From an uncultured Bacteroidota bacterium (lineage in GTDB: Bacteria; Bacteroidota; Bacteroidia; Bacteroidales; WCHB1-69): a DNA stretch of 64,000 bases. Under the pieces are notes generated by a model, which saw only the letters and a list, made by a program, of their open reading frames with translations, was not told the origin of the DNA and ran no database searches. The stretch lies in the NCBI GenBank assembly GCA_902786595.1, contig CADADB010000001.1, forward strand, positions 129,172 to 193,171, read 5' to 3'. Shown one piece after another: positions 18,621-26,243 of this stretch (positions within the stretch are counted from its first letter, which is position 1; the number at the start of each line of letters is the position of its first letter). Both the position numbers and the translations under genes were made by a program.

Positions 18621-19424
18621 TTACTCCTTTCCTTTTTTCAGTTCGTCAATCTGGTTCTGCAAATCAATGACGTAGCGGGTCAGCTCCTCCACCTTCTCTA
18701 AAAGGAGGGCGTTCATTGATCCGAGGTCCACGTCACCCTGCGTTTCAATCTCCTGCGCAGAAGGAATGTTCGGAAGATGTTTGTACGTATTCACGTACTG
18801 TTCCAATTCTCTCAGACTCATCAAATTGTAATCGTTTCCGAACACATAGTCCGGCCAATAGGTGTTGGAGGTGTTCACCCGTACGCTTTTGGCCAGTATC
18901 TCGCCGTTCACCGCCAGCTTCGCCTGCGGGTTATCGGTTCCGATGCCTATGTTTCCGTTGTCCTTCAAGAAAAGACAATGGTTTGCACCTACATGGGATG
19001 TAGTCCACGGTCTCCAGAAGTTCAATCCGGAGCGCGCCGTGTCGCTGTTCACATATTCAATGCCCCACTCCCCGTACGGGTTCAATGTCGTGACAGTGTC
19101 TCCAAAAAGGAGTGAACCGTTGGCTGAACCTGGCGCACGATTCGCGGAAGTTCTGGAAATTAAGACGTTGCCATCTACAATGTGTAGCATCTGCTGGGGG
19201 ATAGCGGTGCCGATGCCCACGTTGCCCGCAGTGCTAATGTACATACGTTCTATGTTGTTCGTCCTGAATACCAAAGGGTAGGCATTCGTGGTGCCAAGGA
19301 AACTAGTGCTTGAGGTGGAAATGCTGTTGCCGGAAGTGCTCCACGACGTAGAATATGGTGTTTGCGCTGTCAAACCACCCAATGCCGCCATAATTACGGC
19401 CATCAATAAACAAATCTTTCTCAT
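18621..19424 (-). CDS. tail-fibre-like surface protein with GNVGIGT repeats and C-terminal coiled coil
   Basis: 267 residues with a signal peptide ending GGLTAQ. Two repeats of the type GNxGIGTxxPQ (about residues 68-83 and 162-177) are the beads typical of phage tail-fibre and Bacteroidota surface proteins related to the S74/endosialidase chaperone neighbourhood. The C-terminus has LRELEQYVNTYKHLPNIPSA, then DLGSMNALLLEKVEELTRYV and a coiled coil to the end, a layout common in Bacteroidota exported proteins. Exported, probably trimeric; function unknown. Second gene of the island operon, 37 bp after the first. Confidence 0.75.
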   Translation of the reverse strand: MRKICLLMAVIMAALGGLTAQTPYSTSWSTSGNSISTSSTSFLGTTNAYPLVFRTNNIERMYISTAGNVGIGTAIPQQMLHIVDGNVLISRTSANRAPGSANGSLLFGDTVTTLNPYGEWGIEYVNSDTARSGLNFWRPWTTSHVGANHCLFLKDNGNIGIGTDNPQAKLAVNGEILAKSVRVNTSNTYWPDYVFGNDYNLMSLRELEQYVNTYKHLPNIPSAQEIETQGDVDLGSMNALLLEKVEELTRYVIDLQNQIDELKKGKE

Positions 19425-19461
19425 ATTGTTGATTTTTTTAGTGAACGATATACGATTTGCA

Positions 19462-19980
19462 TTAATTATTGCTGTACGCTGCCGTGTCGCTGAAGAACAG
19501 CCCGTTGAATATAAACTGTTGCGTAAGGCTGTCGCGTTCGAGCAGTTGTGCAGGTATGTTCAAGAACCGAAAAGTTGCATCTGGATTGTCTAAAATGGTC
19601 AATGAACGCGCGGGCATGTTGAAGAAATCCCCGTATGTGGGTTCCCAAAGCGTGTCAACCACCATGCTGAAGGCCTCTCCTTTGGGTTGTCCTCCTATCG
19701 GCCATAATCGAATCTTGACCACGCAGGCATTGCCAGAGCCTTGACAGTCTGCATGGGATGGCACTCCATTCGCAATGATACAAGAGTTATTGCAATCGCT
19801 GGCTGTGTGACCAACCCTGTATGTGATTTCAATCGGGTGGCTTCCCTCTTTTGAGGGAGCTTCCCCAAACATTGCATAGTTTTCGGGCATTGGTTTGCGA
19901 TTATCGGAGACAAAGGTTTTGTCACAGGCACTCATTACCACAAGTGACATGATTAAAAAAAATAGAAAATCTTTTTTCAT
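19462..19980 (-). CDS. lipoprotein with Cys-rich middle and shared C-terminal tail; first gene of island operon
   Basis: 172 residues. Lipobox VMSAC at Cys19. The middle has SDCNNSC and HADCQGSGNACVVK, four or more cysteines likely in disulfides. Residues 138-172 (FRFLNIPAQLLERDSL...GLFFSDTA) match the tail of the truncated C10 protein. Family not recognised. Its promoter box at 20014-20021 lies next to the operator-like motif array, so this gene and the five after it are the probable targets of the divergent regulator. Confidence 0.65.
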   Translation of the reverse strand: MKKDFLFFLIMSLVVMSACDKTFVSDNRKPMPENYAMFGEAPSKEGSHPIEITYRVGHTASDCNNSCIIANGVPSHADCQGSGNACVVKIRLWPIGGQPKGEAFSMVVDTLWEPTYGDFFNMPARSLTILDNPDATFRFLNIPAQLLERDSLTQQFIFNGLFFSDTAAYSNN

Positions 19981-20013
19981 TTTAGATGTATTGGTTGTGT
20001 TAATTTTTTAGTA

Positions 20014-20021
20014 CAAAGGTA
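20014..20021 (-). promoter_or_regulatory. minus-7 box of the six-gene island operon
   Basis: TACCTTTG on the minus strand; leader of about 28 nt. No other TAnnTTTG box is visible before the operon's remaining genes, whose spacers are 4-37 bp. Confidence 0.75.
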
Positions 20022-20055
20022 CCATTTTCTCAAATTGAAAACACCAAAAATCGCG

Positions 20056-20202
20056 TGGCGGTGTAAATAATTTTTTTGCAAAAAAAAATGTCGGTATAAA
20101 ATGTTTTGGAACATGTTGATTTTTGGAAAGATACATGTTTATAACCAGAAAATCTTTGGCGGTATAAAACACATCTGGAAAACGAAAGTTTGGCGGTGAA
20201 AG
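20056..20202. promoter_or_regulatory. operator-like array: TGGCGGTATAAA motif at 33-34 bp steps
   Basis: Direct copies at 20056-20067 (TGGCGGTGTAAA), 20089-20100 (TGTCGGTATAAA), 20157-20168 (TGGCGGTATAAA) and 20191-20202 (TGGCGGTGAAAG). Start-to-start distances are 33, 68 and 34 bp; the 68 is two steps, and a weak copy (TTTGGAAAGATA) sits near 20122. The step is about three helical turns, so all copies face the same side of the DNA. Each is preceded by an A-tract. The array lies between two divergent promoters. Confidence 0.7.
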
Positions 20203-20257
20203 AACGCTTCCCTCTACGAATAATAAAACTTTTTTCGCAACATTTCAGAAGAAAAGT

Positions 20258-20265
20258 TACCTTTG
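20258..20265 (+). promoter_or_regulatory. minus-7 box of the membrane regulator gene
   Basis: TACCTTTG, about 22 nt before the ATG at 20288. Confidence 0.75.
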
Positions 20266-20287
20266 CAGCATCAAAAAACTTTCATCT

Positions 20288-21241
20288 ATGCACACATTTT
20301 ACCAAAAACACAAGAAAGGATTTACAATAGCGATGAACGTGCTGTTTTGGCTGTTTATCTGCTTGCTTTTTGTCAGGTTTTCATTTCTCAGACCGATGTG
20401 CAACACACATATTTACAAAGAGTTGCTATGCGTATTGCTGATATTGGCGGTTGTGCTGATAACACGTTATATCACCATTCCTAAACTGTTCATGTGTGGT
20501 CGGTACGGTGTGTTCTGGGCGATTTCCGTTTGTATGCTTGTATTTGCATCCCTCCTTGAAATGTTGCTTGTTAAGCCTGACATAGAGTGCAAAATCTATA
20601 CATCCCTTAAGATGGACATTTATCTTTTTTACATTTATGTGATAGTATGTTTACGGGATTCGCTGTTTTTTGCATGGTTCTTACTCCTCCGATTGTACAT
20701 TCTTCAAAAAGACACTTTTCGGGCGAAACAACGGGCATCGGTCATGGAGCATCAGTCAGTACAGTTCTCACTGCCAGACCATGCGGAGGCCTCCATCCCG
20801 ATTGATCTCATCCTCTACATCCAGGAGACCCATCACGAAACCCGAGTGCATTGCACCAACGGCGATACAGTCACCATTTCCAATCCGCTTTCCTATTGCA
20901 CGGAGATGATTCCCGCCCCACTTTGGACATTTGACGGCAAAGACAAAATGGTCTTTCACCAACATCTGTCGGAATATTTTGCCAGCCAGTCGGATCAGAA
21001 TGTTCATGAGATAAAGACCGTTGTGCTGCTCAGCCAACGCCAGTTTCAGATTTTCGATTTTATCAGGCACCATCCTAACTGCACAGCTCCATTCATTAAG
21101 GAGAATATGTCTGGGAAAGACTCCCTACGCACCATCGAACGGGAGATTGCCCTTTTGCGCGAAAAAGAGCTTGTCTCCCACACGGGAAGTAGCAAGGGCG
21201 GCGGGTACGAAGTGTGCAACTATAATGTAGTGGAGGTGTGA
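20288..21241 (+). CDS. membrane-anchored transcription regulator: 4 TM helices, LytTR-like domain, winged helix
   Basis: 317 residues. Hydrophobic helices at about 14-34, 44-63, 72-95 and 107-138 put the rest in the cytoplasm. Residues about 168-233 (IPIDLILYIQETHHETRVHC ... FHQHLSEYF) follow the LytTR DNA-binding pattern (I-L-xx-IxYIExxxxYxxIH). Residues about 246-308 (LSQRQFQIFDFIRHHPNC ... SLRTIEREIALLREKELV ... GSSKGGGYEV) read as a winged helix-turn-helix. No histidine-kinase H-box or ATPase is present, so it is a one-component regulator rather than a sensor kinase. Divergent from the island operon and adjacent to the motif array, its probable target. The domain order is unusual; the LytTR assignment is less certain than the winged helix. 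Confidence 0.65.
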   Translation: MHTFYQKHKKGFTIAMNVLFWLFICLLFVRFSFLRPMCNTHIYKELLCVLLILAVVLITRYITIPKLFMCGRYGVFWAISVCMLVFASLLEMLLVKPDIECKIYTSLKMDIYLFYIYVIVCLRDSLFFAWFLLLRLYILQKDTFRAKQRASVMEHQSVQFSLPDHAEASIPIDLILYIQETHHETRVHCTNGDTVTISNPLSYCTEMIPAPLWTFDGKDKMVFHQHLSEYFASQSDQNVHEIKTVVLLSQRQFQIFDFIRHHPNCTAPFIKENMSGKDSLRTIEREIALLREKELVSHTGSSKGGGYEVCNYNVVEV

Positions 21242-21268
21242 TTCAAATCACAACTCACAACTCTCAAA
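21241..21268. repeat. short word array (CAACTCA type) upstream of fucA
   Basis: Heptads CAACTCA, CAACTCT, CAAAAAA just before the fucA minus-7 box. Confidence 0.5.
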
Positions 21269-21273
21269 AAATG

Positions 21274-21281
21274 TATTTTTG
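21274..21281 (+). promoter_or_regulatory. minus-7 box of fucA
   Basis: TATTTTTG, 27 nt before the ATG. Confidence 0.7.
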
Positions 21282-21307
21282 CGGTTGAAAAAAAACGAAA
21301 AAAGACA

Positions 21308-21946
21308 ATGATTACCGACAAACATATCGAAACATTCGTGGCCCAGGCGCACCGCGTCGGTGAGCTTGGGCTCACGATTTGCTCCAGTGGCAATCTCAGC
21401 TGGAGAATTGGCGACCAGGCATTGGTCAGCGGCACAGGCTCATGGGTGCCCTCGTTACGCGAAGACCAAGTTTCCATCTGCGAAGTTGCCACGGGCAAGG
21501 TGCTCAATGACGTACGACCCTCTATGGAGAGCGTTTTCCACTTGGGCGTGATGCGTCAGCGCGAAGACGTGGGCGTGGTGCTTCACTTCCAGTCGCCCTA
21601 TGCCACGCAGGTGGCCTGCTCGGCGATACGCCCCAAAAGTTACAATGTCACAGCGGAGATTCCGCTGCACGTGGGGCGCGTAATCCCTGAGATCCCCTTC
21701 TACCGTCCTGGCAGTCCCGAGCTGGCCGAAGCGGTTGTCAATGCGCTCAGGGGGCACAATTCCGCCCTGATGCTCAAGCACGGGCAGGTGGTCTGCGGAA
21801 AAGACTTCAACGACGTGATTCAGCGGGCCATGTTCTTCGAGATGGCTTGTCGCATCTGCGTTCTCGCCGACATGTACCCCGCCGTCCTCACCGAAGAGGA
21901 AGTCGATGCACTGGAACAGCACTTTTTAGGGAAGATTTCGATTTAG
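21308..21946 (+). CDS. fucA: L-fuculose-1-phosphate aldolase (class II)
   Basis: 212 residues, the usual length. Cleaves L-fuculose-1-phosphate to dihydroxyacetone phosphate and L-lactaldehyde with a Zn2+ ion. E74 and H78 (MESVFHLG), H93 and H158 (LMLKHGQ) correspond to family active-site positions, but the HxH zinc pair reads H93-F-Q95, so the second histidine is glutamine. This may be a trait of the Bacteroidota branch. SSGNLSWR is the family phosphate-binding loop region. It heads the fucA-fucK pair and has its own promoter. Confidence 0.88.
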   Translation: MITDKHIETFVAQAHRVGELGLTICSSGNLSWRIGDQALVSGTGSWVPSLREDQVSICEVATGKVLNDVRPSMESVFHLGVMRQREDVGVVLHFQSPYATQVACSAIRPKSYNVTAEIPLHVGRVIPEIPFYRPGSPELAEAVVNALRGHNSALMLKHGQVVCGKDFNDVIQRAMFFEMACRICVLADMYPAVLTEEEVDALEQHFLGKISI

Positions 21947-22006
21947 AATTCAAAATACATAATGCCCCAAACGCAAAATCTATGATCATTTTGCCGTGTC
22001 ACTTGA

Positions 22007-22073
22007 CATTAACCCTCTAACCTCATAACTCTAACCCCAGCTTCAATAACCCATAACCCATAACCCATAACCA
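22007..22073. repeat. dispersed repeat with ATAACCC words, copy 1
   Basis: About 65 bp; reverse complement matches 45089-45155 at high identity, including the non-repetitive part around TTGAAGC and GGGGTTA. The internal heptad is ATAACCC. The array ends 3 nt before the ATG of the kinase gene. Confidence 0.75.
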
Positions 22074-22075
22074 TT

Positions 22076-23398
22076 ATGAAGATCCACCTCGCATGTGACT
22101 TCGGCGGCGGCAGCGGCCGCGTGATGGCCGGATGGCTGGAATACGGGCCGGTCCGTCTCGAAGAGATTCACCGCTTCCAGAATCGCCAAGTGCGCCTCGG
22201 CGACACCCTCTACTGGGACTTCCCTGCACTGTTTCAGGATATGAAAGACGGGCTGCGCAAGGCCGCCGAACGGTACGGCAGCAGCATCGTCTCCATCGGC
22301 ATCGACACGTGGGGCGTCGATTTCGGCCTCATTGACCGGCAGGGACACCTCCTCGGTTTGCCCGTCTGCTACCGCGATGCGCGCACGAAGGGTCTTCCTG
22401 AACGCTATTTCGCCACCCGCGACCGCCACGAGCACTACGCCCACAACGGCACGCAGGTGATGGAGATCAACACGCTGTTCCAACTGCTGGCTCTCAAGGA
22501 GTCTTCGCTTCCAAGCGAAGCCACCCTCCTCTTCATGCCCGACCTCTTCAGCTACTACCTCACCGGCGTCGCCAACAACGAATACACGATTGCCTCGACG
22601 AGCGAGCTGCTCAATGCCCGCACCCGCGACTGGGATTGGGAACTCATTGACGATGCGGGGCTGCCTCGTTCACTGTTCGGGCCGATTGTGATGCCCGGCA
22701 CTGTGCGCGGTCCCATCCTGCCGCACATCGCCGAGGAGACGGGACTTGCCCCGACGGTGAAAGTCGTCGCCGTGGCCAGTCACGACACGGCTTCGGCCGT
22801 CATGAGCATCCCCGAACTCGACGAGCCCGCTGCCTGGATCTCCTCTGGCACGTGGAGTCTGCTCGGCGTGACGGTGGACGAGCCGATCCTGACCCCGGAG
22901 GCCTGCGACGCGGGTTTCACCAACGAGGGCGGCGCCGACGGCAAGATCACCTTCCTGAGCAATATCACTGGACTCTGGATTCTGCAGCAGCTGGCCAAAG
23001 AGTGGCATACCAACGACTGGGCCGCCATGACCGCCGAGGCGCGGAAAGTACAGGATTCTCCGCTCATCGACGTGGACGACAGCGCGTTTTCCGCACCTGA
23101 GTCCATGCAGAAGGCCATCTTCGCTGCAGTTGGGCGCGAACTTACGCGCGGCGAGACCGTCCGTTGCGTCCTGGGGAGCTTGGCGAAGCGCTACGCCACT
23201 GCCATCCGTAAGCTGAACACGATGCTGGATAACCCCGTCCGGCGACTGCACATCATCGGCGGCGGCTCGCAGAACACCCTGCTGAACGAGCTTACAGCCC
23301 AGGCCACGGGGCTGAAGGTCACCACCGGCGATGTAGAGGCCACAGCGGTGGGAAACGTGATGGGGCAGTTGCGAGCGATGGGAGAAGGACAGCTGTAG
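22076..23398 (+). CDS. fucK: FGGY-family sugar kinase, rhamnulokinase-like; probable L-fuculokinase
   Basis: 440-residue cytosolic carbohydrate kinase. Start MKIHLACDFGGGSGRVMAG is the first ATP-binding loop; IGIDTWGVDFGLIDRQG and MPDLFSYYLTG are RhaB-type sugar-site signatures; ASHDTASAV and WISSGTWSLLG are the FGGY ATPase motifs; IIGGGSQNTLLNELTA is near the C-terminus. By sequence it is RhaB-like, but its position between fucA and fucP suggests that it phosphorylates L-fuculose, as in Bacteroides fucose operons. The TAG stop is contributed by a 28-nt palindrome. Confidence 0.88.
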   Translation: MKIHLACDFGGGSGRVMAGWLEYGPVRLEEIHRFQNRQVRLGDTLYWDFPALFQDMKDGLRKAAERYGSSIVSIGIDTWGVDFGLIDRQGHLLGLPVCYRDARTKGLPERYFATRDRHEHYAHNGTQVMEINTLFQLLALKESSLPSEATLLFMPDLFSYYLTGVANNEYTIASTSELLNARTRDWDWELIDDAGLPRSLFGPIVMPGTVRGPILPHIAEETGLAPTVKVVAVASHDTASAVMSIPELDEPAAWISSGTWSLLGVTVDEPILTPEACDAGFTNEGGADGKITFLSNITGLWILQQLAKEWHTNDWAAMTAEARKVQDSPLIDVDDSAFSAPESMQKAIFAAVGRELTRGETVRCVLGSLAKRYATAIRKLNTMLDNPVRRLHIIGGGSQNTLLNELTAQATGLKVTTGDVEATAVGNVMGQLRAMGEGQL

Positions 23399-23422
23399 AG
23401 AATTTGCGCGCAACGTCTCTAC
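23395..23422. repeat. GTAGAGA palindrome copy 1, contains the fucK stop codon
   Basis: 28-nt element beginning GTAGAGA and ending TCTCTAC. The TAG stop of the kinase gene is bases 2-4 of the element. Core TTGCGCGCAA is self-complementary. Confidence 0.75.
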
Positions 23423-23462
23423 GGCAACAAAAACGTATCTATTCGTGTGTGTGGTTATTTTG

Positions 23463-23470
23463 TACCTTTG
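23463..23470 (+). promoter_or_regulatory. minus-7 box of fucP
   Basis: TACCTTTG, about 32 nt before the ATG at 23502. Confidence 0.75.
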
Positions 23471-23501
23471 CCACACCTTATTCACGAATTAGAATGTTTT
23501 T

Positions 23502-24818
23502 ATGAGCGATAGCAATTCTTTGAAAACCAACAATTTGAAACTCGTGGAGCGGCAGTATCTGCTCCCGTTCATCCTCATTACCTCACTTTTTGCGCTGTGG
23601 GGCTTCGCCAACGATATTACCAATCCGATGGTGGCGGCCTTCCAGACGGTGATGGAGCTGAGTGCGGCAAAGGCCTCTCTCGTGCAGTTCGCCTTCTACG
23701 GCGGCTATGCCACGATGGCCATCCCGGCCGCCCTCTTCATCCGGAAATTCTCCTACAAGAAGGGCATCCTGCTCGGCCTCGCCCTCTACGCCGTGGGCGC
23801 TTTCCTCTTCATCCCGGCGGCTAATTACCAGAAATTCTCCTACTTCTGTTTCTCACTCTACATCCTCACCTTCGGCTTGGCATTCCTCGAAACTACTGCC
23901 AGTCCCTTCATCCTCTCGCTCGGACGCAAGGAGAACGCTACTCGCCGGCTGAACCTCGCACAGTCGTTCAACCCGATGGGCTCGCTCTGCGGTATGTCGG
24001 TGGCCTCGCTCATCGTGCTGCCCAACCTGCTCTCCGACCAGCGCGACGCAGCCGGCAACATCATCTTCCCCACGCTTTCGGAAGCCGAAAAGGCCTCCAT
24101 TCGCCTCCATGACCTTGCCGTCATCCGTGACCCCTACGTGGCCATCGGACTCATCGTGCTCATCATGTTCATCATTATTGCATTGGTGAAGATGCCAGAC
24201 ACCACTGGTGCGGGCGAGAAGCAGAACAGCGTTCGCCAGACGCTCTCCAACCTTTGGCACAATAAAGTATATCGCGAAGGAGTTTTCACGCAGGTTTTCT
24301 ATGTGGCAGCCCAGATCATGACATGGACGTTTATTATCCAATATGCTGATAATTTGGGAATTAACAAAGCCACGGCGCAGAACTACAACATCGTGGCGAT
24401 GATTCTGTTCCTGTGCGGGCGGTTTATCTCCACGTTTCTGATGAAGTATGTGAACGGTCGTAAGTTGTTGGCTATCTTCGGTATAGGAGCCGGGCTTTGT
24501 GCATTGGGCGCAGTGCTCATCGTCGGGATGCCGGGGCTGTACTGTTTGGTGGGCATCAGCATCTTTATGAGTCTGATGTTCCCGACCATTTACGGCATTG
24601 CGTTGGAGAATGTCTCCCTGCAGGATTCCTCTCTCGGTGCGGCTTTCTTGGTGATGGCTATCGTCGGCGGTGCGCTGATGCCTCCGTTGCAGGGCATGAT
24701 CATCGACCAGGGCACTCTCTTCGGCCACCCCGCCGTCAATGTCAGCTATGCCCTGCCGCTGCTCTGCTTCGTGGTGGTGACGATTTACGGAATCCGTTCC
24801 TATCGCAGAACGTTGTAG
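23502..24818 (+). CDS. fucP: L-fucose:H+ symporter
   Basis: 438-residue inner-membrane MFS transporter of the FHS family with about 12 helices. The hallmark FALWGFANDITNPMVAAFQTVMEL (about 28-51) carries the Asp of the proton/fucose site (ND near residue 38); QFAFYGGYATMAIPA, ASPFILSLG and NLAQSFNPMGSLCG are typical of FucP. Imports L-fucose for FucI. Own promoter; its TAG stop is bases 2-4 of the second copy of the 28-nt palindrome. Confidence 0.95.
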   Translation: MSDSNSLKTNNLKLVERQYLLPFILITSLFALWGFANDITNPMVAAFQTVMELSAAKASLVQFAFYGGYATMAIPAALFIRKFSYKKGILLGLALYAVGAFLFIPAANYQKFSYFCFSLYILTFGLAFLETTASPFILSLGRKENATRRLNLAQSFNPMGSLCGMSVASLIVLPNLLSDQRDAAGNIIFPTLSEAEKASIRLHDLAVIRDPYVAIGLIVLIMFIIIALVKMPDTTGAGEKQNSVRQTLSNLWHNKVYREGVFTQVFYVAAQIMTWTFIIQYADNLGINKATAQNYNIVAMILFLCGRFISTFLMKYVNGRKLLAIFGIGAGLCALGAVLIVGMPGLYCLVGISIFMSLMFPTIYGIALENVSLQDSSLGAAFLVMAIVGGALMPPLQGMIIDQGTLFGHPAVNVSYALPLLCFVVVTIYGIRSYRRTL

Positions 24819-24842
24819 GGACGATGTATGCATTGTCTCTAC
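24815..24842. repeat. GTAGGGA palindrome copy 2, contains the fucP stop codon
   Basis: 28-nt element beginning GTAGGGACG and ending TGTCTCTAC, with core ATGTATGCAT. The fucP TAG is bases 2-4, as for fucK. Confidence 0.75.
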
Positions 24843-24851
24843 TAGTGTGTG

Positions 24852-24882
24852 TTCAATTATCCATTATCCATTATCAATTAAA
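24852..24882. repeat. 7-bp word array (TATCCAT type) next to a promoter
   Basis: Heptads TATCCAT, TATCCAT, TATCAAT ending 5 nt before the minus-7 box at 24887. Confidence 0.7.
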
Positions 24883-24886
24883 TTTG

Positions 24887-24894
24887 TATCTTTG
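24887..24894 (+). promoter_or_regulatory. minus-7 box of carboxynorspermidine dehydrogenase gene
   Basis: TATCTTTG, about 38 nt before the ATG at 24933. Confidence 0.75.
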
Positions 24895-24932
24895 CGCTTT
24901 CAAACCGAATCAATCATCAAAAGAATAAAGAA

Positions 24933-26138
24933 ATGGCAAGAGTACTCATCATCGGAGCGGGCGGCGTTGGTTCCGTCGTGGCTCACAAATGCGCTTCCGT
25001 ACCGGAAGTTTTCACTGAAATCATGCTGGCTTCGCGTACGAAGGCGAAATGCGACGCTATCGCTGCGCAGATTGGCGGCAACCGTATCCAGACGGCCCAA
25101 GTTGATGCCGACAACGTAGAGGAGACCGTTCGTCTGCTCGAAAGCTACAAACCCGACTTGCTGATCAACGTGGCGCTGCCCTATCAGGATCTGCCCTTGA
25201 TGGACGCCTGTCTCGCTACGAAGACCAACTACATGGACACCGCCAACTACGAGCCCCGCGACAAAGCGAAGTTCGAATACAGCTGGCAGTGGGCCTACCA
25301 CGACCGTTTCAAAGAGGCCGGCATCATGGCCCTCCTCGGCTGCGGCTTCGACCCTGGTGTGACCAGCATCTACACGGCCTACGCTGCCAAACACTATTTC
25401 GACGAGATGCACTATCTCGATATCGTGGACTGCAATGCCGGTGACCACGGCAAGGCGTTCGCCACTAACTTCAACCCCGAAATTAATATCCGTGAGATCA
25501 CCCAACGCGGCAAATATTGGGAGAATGGACAGTGGGTGGAGATTGACCCGATGTCAATCCATCGCCCCGTTGAGTACCCGAATATCGGCGATCGTGAATC
25601 GTATCTGCTTTATCATGAAGAACTTGAGTCTCTCGTGAAGAGCTACCCGACCATCAAGCGTGCCCGTTTCTGGATGACTTTCGGACAAAAATACCTTACC
25701 GTGCTGAACGTGCTGCAGGAAATCGGCATGACGAGCATCAAACCCATCAACTACAAGGGCATGGAGATTGTGCCGCTGCAGTTCCTGAAGGCGGTGCTGC
25801 CGGAACCTTCCTCTCTTGGTGAGGGCTATCATGGACAGACCTCCATCGGCTGCCAGATCAAGGGTATAAAGGATGGTAAAGAACGCACTTACTATGTCTG
25901 GAACAACTGCGATCACGCCGAATGTTTCAAGGAAGTGGGCGCACAGGCCGTTTCCTACACCACAGGTGTGCCCGCCATGCTCTGCGCGAAGATGATTCTC
26001 ACTGGAAAATGGCAGGGGAAGGGTGTCTTCAATGTCGAACAGTTTGATCCGGATCCCTTCATGAACGAGATCGGCGGTTACGGCCTGCCTTGGAACGAAC
26101 AGATCGACCAGCCGCTGCCCGTGTACAAACATGAGTAA
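24933..26138 (+). CDS. carboxynorspermidine (carboxyspermidine) dehydrogenase, saccharopine dehydrogenase family
   Basis: 401 residues. NADPH-dependent enzyme that condenses a diamine with aspartate semialdehyde in the alternative spermidine pathway common in gut Bacteroidota. N-terminal Rossmann signature VLIIGAGGVGSVVAHKCA; LLINVALPYQDLPLMDAC and CGFDPGVTSIYTAYA are typical of the family, as is the C-terminal VNVEQFDPDPF-type ending. Length matches known enzymes. The decarboxylase partner (nspC) is not in this window. The TAA stop merges into a heptad array. Confidence 0.88.
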   Translation: MARVLIIGAGGVGSVVAHKCASVPEVFTEIMLASRTKAKCDAIAAQIGGNRIQTAQVDADNVEETVRLLESYKPDLLINVALPYQDLPLMDACLATKTNYMDTANYEPRDKAKFEYSWQWAYHDRFKEAGIMALLGCGFDPGVTSIYTAYAAKHYFDEMHYLDIVDCNAGDHGKAFATNFNPEINIREITQRGKYWENGQWVEIDPMSIHRPVEYPNIGDRESYLLYHEELESLVKSYPTIKRARFWMTFGQKYLTVLNVLQEIGMTSIKPINYKGMEIVPLQFLKAVLPEPSSLGEGYHGQTSIGCQIKGIKDGKERTYYVWNNCDHAECFKEVGAQAVSYTTGVPAMLCAKMILTGKWQGKGVFNVEQFDPDPFMNEIGGYGLPWNEQIDQPLPVYKHE

Positions 26139-26174
26139 GACGTAGGACGTGTGACGTAAGACGTAAGAAAGACG
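26136..26174. repeat. 7-bp word array (ACGTAAG type) at a stop codon, left arm
   Basis: Units GACGTAG, GACGTGT, GACGTAA, GACGTAA start with the TAA stop of the preceding gene. 26153-26168 is a perfect 16-nt inverse of 27063-27078, so the pair flanks the 26244-27032 gene. Confidence 0.75.
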
Positions 26175-26187
26175 TTTGAAAAATGAA

Positions 26188-26216
26188 GTAGGGACGTGCC
26201 ATTGGCGCGTCCCTAC
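26188..26216. terminator. GTAGGGACG palindrome copy 3, probable bidirectional terminator
   Basis: 29-nt element from the family at 23395, 24815 and 52580, extended by GAA/TTC to a 12-bp stem, followed by T-rich sequence. Lies between convergent genes. Confidence 0.75.
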
Positions 26217-26243
26217 TTCTTTATTGCATATTCCTATAGATAG

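Larger units (their letters stand above)
19981..20287. other. 307-bp divergent control region
   Basis: No gene. Holds the minus-strand promoter at 20014, four clear and one weak copy of a 12-bp motif (20056-20202) and the plus-strand promoter at 20258. AT-rich with several A-tracts. Confidence 0.7.

Noticed and set aside
20288-21241. Sensor histidine kinase of the LytS/YesM type
   Set aside because: The membrane part looks similar, but there is no His-box or ATP-binding domain; the C-terminal part fits DNA-binding folds.
15363-21241. Prophage or transposon carrying the island
   Set aside because: The tail-fibre-like GNVGIGT protein has a signal peptide and no phage neighbours; no integrase, transposase or terminal repeats were found.
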